Shown: positions 59,331 to 64,000 of the stretch, piece by piece
Layout: each line of letters begins with the position of its first letter
How positions within the stretch are numbered: the stretch's first letter is position 1
Assembly (NCBI RefSeq): GCF_003419895.1
Contig: NZ_QPMM01000010.1
Location: 1 to 64,000 of the forward strand
Source: Chitinophaga silvatica
Lineage (GTDB): Bacteria; Bacteroidota; Bacteroidia; Chitinophagales; Chitinophagaceae
Length of the DNA stretch: 64,000 bases
Direction: 5' to 3'
Translations under genes and position numbers: made by a program
The notes under the pieces: model-generated
Told to the model about the DNA's origin: nothing
Database searches by the model: none
Seen by the model: only the letters and a program-made list of their open reading frames with translations

Positions 59331-60045
59331 ATGAGAAACGATTTTCTTTCCATAATCTCAGGCTTAAGACCGTTCATCAATCAGATGGAACGTAGCTATT
59401 CCCCGGCTTCTTTAGGAGAAAATATACTTTTTCAATATCAATTTAAAAAAACAAAAAAATCACTTGCAGAGATGCCTTTTCAGTATATTTCAGTTACTGA
59501 TAAGCGCTCGATAATTTTTTTATTTCTCAATGGTAAAACGATTTTGCAACGAATTAAACCTTCATTGCAATATTGTAAGCCGAATAACTATTATTTAATT
59601 GGTGCCGGTACAAAAGGTCGAAATGGCACAATTAACGGGCAACCGAAAAGGTCGGTTATTGCTTATGACAATGTAATGTTTGTTGAGACGATCCGGGAGA
59701 TTCCGAAGATCTGTCTTTTTGCTTATGAAACAGTCCGAAATGATGCTAAAAGTGGCATGACTGTTTGTCCTCCTTATCCCCTATCAGTATATCCTAAAAT
59801 GGCGCAAAATGTTTATGAGAAGCATGGTAATTCCAGCGCCACAAAGACTCAGGTATTAATTAAACAGGAATTTGTTCGAGGAAGCACTGGGTGCTCTAAC
59901 TCCAATGCTTACACGTGTAATTTTTTACGAATGGTTTGATGTAAAGGGCCCCTCCAATGGCACTTGGAACACTATTGAATTGTTTGACACCATCGTAATG
60001 TTGAAAAAATGGGCATTAAATCAACAGCAAGGAATAAACAATTGA
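59331..60045 (+). pseudogene. Unrecognised ORF, apparently frameshifted
   Basis: An open frame from the ATG at 59331 runs 202 codons to 59939 with no other stop, too long to be likely by chance in AT-rich DNA. I recognise no family. Around 59860-59880 the protein-like reading moves to the next frame. There LFEEALGALTPMLTRVIFYE and WFDVKGPSNGTWNTIELFDT continue for 61 codons to TGA at 60043-60045, while the original frame ends in a weak, Cys/Ser/Asn-rich tail. I read this as one gene with a frameshift or decay. It lies between the GntR gene and susC. Confidence 0.4.
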
Positions 60046-60301
60046 TGGCCTTTAGTCATTATTTATTCTGATAGTCTATTAAATCACTTGGTTAAACGTT
60101 AATTCAACCGGATCGAAAAATGATTTATGATCAGCCAAAATCAGATGCCGGACACTTGTTTCCAAAAAATCGTAATACATGAATAAACGAAAACACTTGT
60201 AATCAACCGTGGTTCAAAGTCTCTAATCTTAATGTAAACCACACCTTTTAGTATCAGAACAAATTGATTGATTATTATTTCATGATCTCTAAAGAATTGT
60301 T
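60046..60301. other. Upstream region of susC
   Basis: AT-rich sequence with no gene. It should hold the susC promoter, but no clean -33/-7 pair was placed. Confidence 0.4.
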
Positions 60302-63300
60302 ATGAAAAAAATCCTGGTCTATGCGCTTGCATGCCTGTTATTTTCCATGCATGCAATGGCTCAAATTAGAGTTAGCGGGAAAGTGACCAACGCTAACGAT
60401 GGCAGCCCTATCCCCAATGCCACAATCGCTATTAAAGGTACCTCCTCCGGTACAATTGCCAATGAAGCTGGTAATTATACTGTTCAGGTACCCAATCAAA
60501 ATGCCATTTTGGTCATTTCCTTTACTGGATTTGCAACTAAAGAAGTACCGGTAGGTGCTCAGACGGTGATCAATGTTGCTTTATCCGAACAGGTGAGCAC
60601 CCTCAACGACATTGTAGTTATCGGTTATGGTACCGTTAAGAAATCTGACCTCACAGGAGCTGTTGCAACTGTAAAGGCAGATAAACTGATGGATATGCCA
60701 GTACCCAACGTTTCACAGGCCCTCCAGGGTAAAGTAGCCGGTGTTGATGTAAACATCAACAGTAGCGCTCCTGGTCAACCCGCCAAAGTACGTATACGCG
60801 GTATCGGTTCCTTCAACTCCAACGTAGACCCTATCTATGTAGTAGATGGAGTAATCGGAGTAGATGCCAACCAGCTCAATCCAAATGATATTGCTTCCGT
60901 TGAGGTACTGAAAGATGCCTCTTCAACAGCTATCTACGGTGCCCGCGGTGCTAATGGTGTAATCATGATCACAACCAAACGGGGACGCCCAGGCCCCACA
61001 GAAATTTCCTACCAGGGCGATGTAAACGTCAGCACACTTGCCCGTCATATGCCTACCCTGAATTCAGAAGAATTCATCAAGGTATATAATACAGCATTTG
61101 CGAATGATGCTAAATTCGGTACCCTCGTTCCGCATTTAGAACTGAATCATATCAACTACCCTAAGCTGTTCGATCAAAACGACAAACCATTATATAATAC
61201 CAACTGGGAAAAAGAAACGTATAAACCAGCAGTATCTACCAGCCATCAGTTAAATGTGCAGGGAGGTAATGAAAAAACTTTATATAGCTTCTCCCTGGGT
61301 TATTTAGATCAGAACGGTTTGATGATCGAATCCTGGTTCAGACGCTACTCATCCCGCCTTACCATCGACACCGATATTAAAAAATGGCTGAAGATGGGAG
61401 GTAATATCAACCTGGTATCCAGCAAACAAAGGTTGGTTTCTGATGGTAACGGTTCCTTAAACGTTGCCAGAATGGTGACAGAAGAAGTACCTATTGTACC
61501 AGTAAAATATCCTGATGGTACCTGGGCCGGCAACTTCGATATAGCCGGTTTGGAAGGTGGTCCTAACCCTGTGCATATTGCTAATAACCGCTATACGCTG
61601 AATAATAATATAAATGCATTGGGAGATGCTTATGCTCTCTTCCATATCATTCCAGGACTGGACTTTAAATCAGATTTCGGCTATTCATTATTTAGCCAGA
61701 AAAGTAACTACTATTCTGCCATGAATCTGCCTCACTTATCCCAGGATCAGGGTGGTGTAGGAAGAATCAATAATACAACAAGTAAATACTGGCAATCAGA
61801 AAACTACTTTACATACGATAAGAAGTTCAATGCTAATAATGCCCTGACTGCCTTATTGGGTATTTCCTTCCAACAATATAAACAGGAATATGTAAACGTA
61901 GAAACTCAGAACTTCATTGATGACTTCTTCCAATGGAATAACCTGGCAGGTGGTACTGTAAAACAAACCTCCGAATCCAGCGACTATTCCTGGTCAATGA
62001 ACTCCTATTTTGCCCGTGCTACATATAACCTCATGGACAAATACCTGTTTACAGGAACAGGAAGGGTGGATGGTTCCTCCAAATTTGGTAAAAACAATAA
62101 ATATGCATTCTTCCCATCCATTGGAGCAGCATGGCGTATTTCCCAGGAAAACTTCATGAAAAACAGCAAAGGAATCAATGAATTGAAATTGCGTGCCAGC
62201 TACGGTGTTTCCGGTAACCAGGAAATTGGTCAATACCAAAGTATTCCTCAAATCAGAACTACCCAGGTGGTATTAAATAACGCCAATAATGCAGGTTTAA
62301 TTCCAGGTTATCTTGGAAACCCAGACCTTAAATGGGAACGTTCCTTACAGTTTGATGCCGGCGTAGAATTACTGGCAATAGACAACAGAATTAATTTAAA
62401 TGTTGATTTCTATACACGTACTACGAAGGATCTGTTGTTAAGAGCTCCTATTCCATGGGGAGCTGGCTTCCAGGATGCATTTGTGTATAAAAACATAGGT
62501 TCAGTAAGAAATACAGGGTTGGAAGTAAACCTTCAAACTACCAACATCAAAAACAGAGATTTTACCTGGACAACCAATTTCATCTTCGCAACCAACAAAA
62601 ACAAAATCCTTAGTCTGAATAGCGGTGCAGGAAATGCTGACATCTTCCCTGGCCCTAACTTCCTCGGACAAACAAATATTCTGAGAGTTGGAGAACCGAT
62701 CGGATCATTTTACGGAATGTACCGCCTGGGCACCTATGGCTCTGATGAAGCAGCAGAAGCAGCTACACATAATCTTAAAACAGGTGACCGTAAATACCTT
62801 TATTATCCGGGAACCAACGACCCTGTATATGGAATCATTGGTCGTGCATACCCAAAATGGACAGGAACTTTCAGCACTACATTCAAATATAAACAATGGG
62901 ATCTGACTGCTGATATCCGCTTTGTTCAGGGTATTAATACAGCTGCTGCCTTCAAACACTCAGCAGAAGACAGACAAACAATTGCAAATAGCTTAAAAAC
63001 TGTATTAGACGCCTGGACACCTGATCATCAGAACACCTATATATCACAGGTACGTAGCTATAAATACGCTCAGGACTCACACTTCGATACCTGGTGGGTA
63101 GAAGATGGTTCTTATATCCGTGGTCAGAACTTTACTCTCGGATATAATTTTTCTCCGGACTTCTTAAACAGATCAAAACTTAACAAGTTCCGTATTTACT
63201 TCAGTGTTCAAAACCTGTTTATCATTACCAAGTACACTGGCTATGATCCGGAGATAGATACCTTTAACTCTACTTATGGTTCAAACTCAGCTTTCTCTCA

Positions 63301-63367
63301 AGGCATCGATTTCTTCCCTTATCCACGTCCACGCGTTTGGAATTTGGGTGTAAATCTGGGATTCTAG
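60302..63367 (+). CDS. SusC/RagA-family TonB-linked outer membrane protein
   Basis: The 1021-aa protein has a signal peptide (about 1-20), a carboxypeptidase-regulatory-like N-terminal domain (22-105), a TonB-box-like VVIGYGTVKKSDLTGA (108-123) and a plug domain (125-225, with VRIRGIGSFNSNVDPIYVVDG, and YGARGANGVIMITTK at its end). A 22-strand barrel follows, ending in RVWNLGVNLGF. With SusD it imports large glycans, peptides or other nutrients as a pedal-bin-like complex. The substrate is not shown. The susD gene follows 40 nt downstream. Confidence 0.95.
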   Translation: MKKILVYALACLLFSMHAMAQIRVSGKVTNANDGSPIPNATIAIKGTSSGTIANEAGNYTVQVPNQNAILVISFTGFATKEVPVGAQTVINVALSEQVSTLNDIVVIGYGTVKKSDLTGAVATVKADKLMDMPVPNVSQALQGKVAGVDVNINSSAPGQPAKVRIRGIGSFNSNVDPIYVVDGVIGVDANQLNPNDIASVEVLKDASSTAIYGARGANGVIMITTKRGRPGPTEISYQGDVNVSTLARHMPTLNSEEFIKVYNTAFANDAKFGTLVPHLELNHINYPKLFDQNDKPLYNTNWEKETYKPAVSTSHQLNVQGGNEKTLYSFSLGYLDQNGLMIESWFRRYSSRLTIDTDIKKWLKMGGNINLVSSKQRLVSDGNGSLNVARMVTEEVPIVPVKYPDGTWAGNFDIAGLEGGPNPVHIANNRYTLNNNINALGDAYALFHIIPGLDFKSDFGYSLFSQKSNYYSAMNLPHLSQDQGGVGRINNTTSKYWQSENYFTYDKKFNANNALTALLGISFQQYKQEYVNVETQNFIDDFFQWNNLAGGTVKQTSESSDYSWSMNSYFARATYNLMDKYLFTGTGRVDGSSKFGKNNKYAFFPSIGAAWRISQENFMKNSKGINELKLRASYGVSGNQEIGQYQSIPQIRTTQVVLNNANNAGLIPGYLGNPDLKWERSLQFDAGVELLAIDNRINLNVDFYTRTTKDLLLRAPIPWGAGFQDAFVYKNIGSVRNTGLEVNLQTTNIKNRDFTWTTNFIFATNKNKILSLNSGAGNADIFPGPNFLGQTNILRVGEPIGSFYGMYRLGTYGSDEAAEAATHNLKTGDRKYLYYPGTNDPVYGIIGRAYPKWTGTFSTTFKYKQWDLTADIRFVQGINTAAAFKHSAEDRQTIANSLKTVLDAWTPDHQNTYISQVRSYKYAQDSHFDTWWVEDGSYIRGQNFTLGYNFSPDFLNRSKLNKFRIYFSVQNLFIITKYTGYDPEIDTFNSTYGSNSAFSQGIDFFPYPRPRVWNLGVNLGF

Positions 63368-63407
63368 TCATGAGTTAAAGCTTTTTTTGTCATTAAACCA
63401 TTTGAAA

Positions 63408-64000
63408 ATGAAAAAGATCAATTATATACTAATCTCATTGCTCGTGTTAATGAGTTTTTCCTGTAAGAAATTTCTGGAAGAAAAACCTACAGGATTTATA
63501 TCTCCTGATGCTAACCTAACAAGTAAAAAAGTAGCACAGGCATACACAGTTGGATGTTATAAATATTTGCAGGGCTTCCTGGCTGGTCAGCCATCTTCCT
63601 ATGGAGGTAACGTTTATAACGTCATGGAATTCCTGACTGGTAAATCAAACAGTGATCTTGGACAAACAGGTTTTTCTACCTTTTCCAGTCTAAGCTATAT
63701 TCCTTCGAGTTTTTATTTTGATACCTGGTGGCAACAATTATACCTCGGAGTAGGAGCCTGTAATCTTGCCATTGAAAAGTTACCAACTTTCACGGTGTTG
63801 ACAGATGTGGAAAAGACCAATATGCTGGCAGAGGCAAAAGCCTTAAGAGCATTGTATTATTTCTACCTGGTACGCATGTACGGCGCTGTGCCAAAGGTTA
63901 CCCAAATGGCTCAGGATCTGAATATCTATTTTCCACGTACTCCGGCTAAGCAGATTTATGATGAGATCATCATACCTGACCTGGTAGCCGCAGCCAATTC
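63408..64000 (+). CDS. RagB/SusD-family nutrient uptake lipoprotein, partial
   Basis: The gene starts at ATG 63408 and is cut by the window edge after about 197 codons. The product opens with a lipoprotein signal (MSFSCKKFLEEKPTGF, Cys20). Family landmarks follow: WWQQLYLGVGACNLAI, then MLAEAKALRALYYFYLVRMYG, the helical TPR-like region of SusD proteins. It caps the SusC barrel and binds the substrate. The rest of the gene and any enzyme genes after it lie outside the window. Confidence 0.93.
   Translation, partial: MKKINYILISLLVLMSFSCKKFLEEKPTGFISPDANLTSKKVAQAYTVGCYKYLQGFLAGQPSSYGGNVYNVMEFLTGKSNSDLGQTGFSTFSSLSYIPSSFYFDTWWQQLYLGVGACNLAIEKLPTFTVLTDVEKTNMLAEAKALRALYYFYLVRMYGAVPKVTQMAQDLNIYFPRTPAKQIYDEIIIPDLVAAAN

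Overview
The window looks like chromosomal DNA of a Bacteroidota bacterium, probably family Chitinophagaceae (Chitinophaga-like; genus not proven). The reasons are a SusC/SusD pair at the right edge, a TonB-dependent receptor next to a GLPGLI protein, a GSCFA protein, a patatin fused to an outer-membrane barrel, and promoters of the Bacteroidota type (TTTG, 19 nt, TAnnTTTG) with few Shine-Dalgarno sequences. The G+C content is about 40% by eye. Most of the window is ordinary housekeeping and accessory chromosome with short operons separated by clear hairpin terminators.

Layout. 1-446: tail of an ISL3-type transposase carrying an in-frame stop. 573-645: tRNA-Lys. 724-8872: penicillin-acylase-like hydrolase, BioF-like enzyme, MiaE, patatin/barrel protein and an MFS transporter. 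8950-9603: collagen-like lipoprotein. 9782-13504: a tight minus-strand run (GNAT, NUDIX, RlmB, HMG-CoA-lyase-like, GSCFA). 13621-16044: AlkA-like glycosylase and Ogt methyltransferase (alkylation repair) followed by an EamA transporter. 16149-19597: AhpD-like protein and two tandem MocR regulators. 19834-21766: two tandem SDRs and an ArsR regulator. 21994-24291: proBA. 24378-25281: a Panacea (DUF4065) antitoxin-like gene and a probable toxin. 25482-27509: class I aldolase, a 55-aa ORF missed by simple ORF finding, and a histidine phosphatase. 27591-31169: two-component system, UspA-like protein and bestrophin channel.

31551-43067 holds many small single genes: lipoproteins, a class-A-like serine hydrolase, AraC, VOC, SRPBCC, DoxX-like, two alpha/beta hydrolases, a sulfurtransferase and a YhcG-type PDDEXK nuclease. 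43658-46462: AraC regulator with a diheme cytochrome, NmrA-like and DUF1772 operon. 46675-46759: tRNA-Ser with a degenerate partial copy beside it. 46925-54406: thioesterase, secreted proteins, GLPGLI/TonB receptor, and a sugar-acid dehydratase/SDR operon. 54395-59139: a 1332-aa SNF2 helicase and a GntR/UTRA regulator. 59331-60045: an unrecognised, apparently frameshifted ORF. 60302-64000: SusC and the start of SusD.

The most interesting signals are regulatory or structural. A ladder of six 11-bp-phased direct repeats lies directly behind the histidine kinase gene and in front of the UspA-like/bestrophin genes. A strong terminator-like hairpin with six Us abuts the ATG of the EamA gene. At least four genes have a TAnnTTTG box only 4-6 nt before the start codon, which suggests leaderless mRNAs. 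A perfect 14-bp inverted repeat with a one-base centre lies inside the YhcG-type nuclease gene. The Panacea-type gene has an unassigned partner. One of the two tandem SDRs has lost its catalytic tyrosine. I saw no CRISPR array, prophage, rRNA or intact insertion sequence. No wholly new system is proven from sequence alone.
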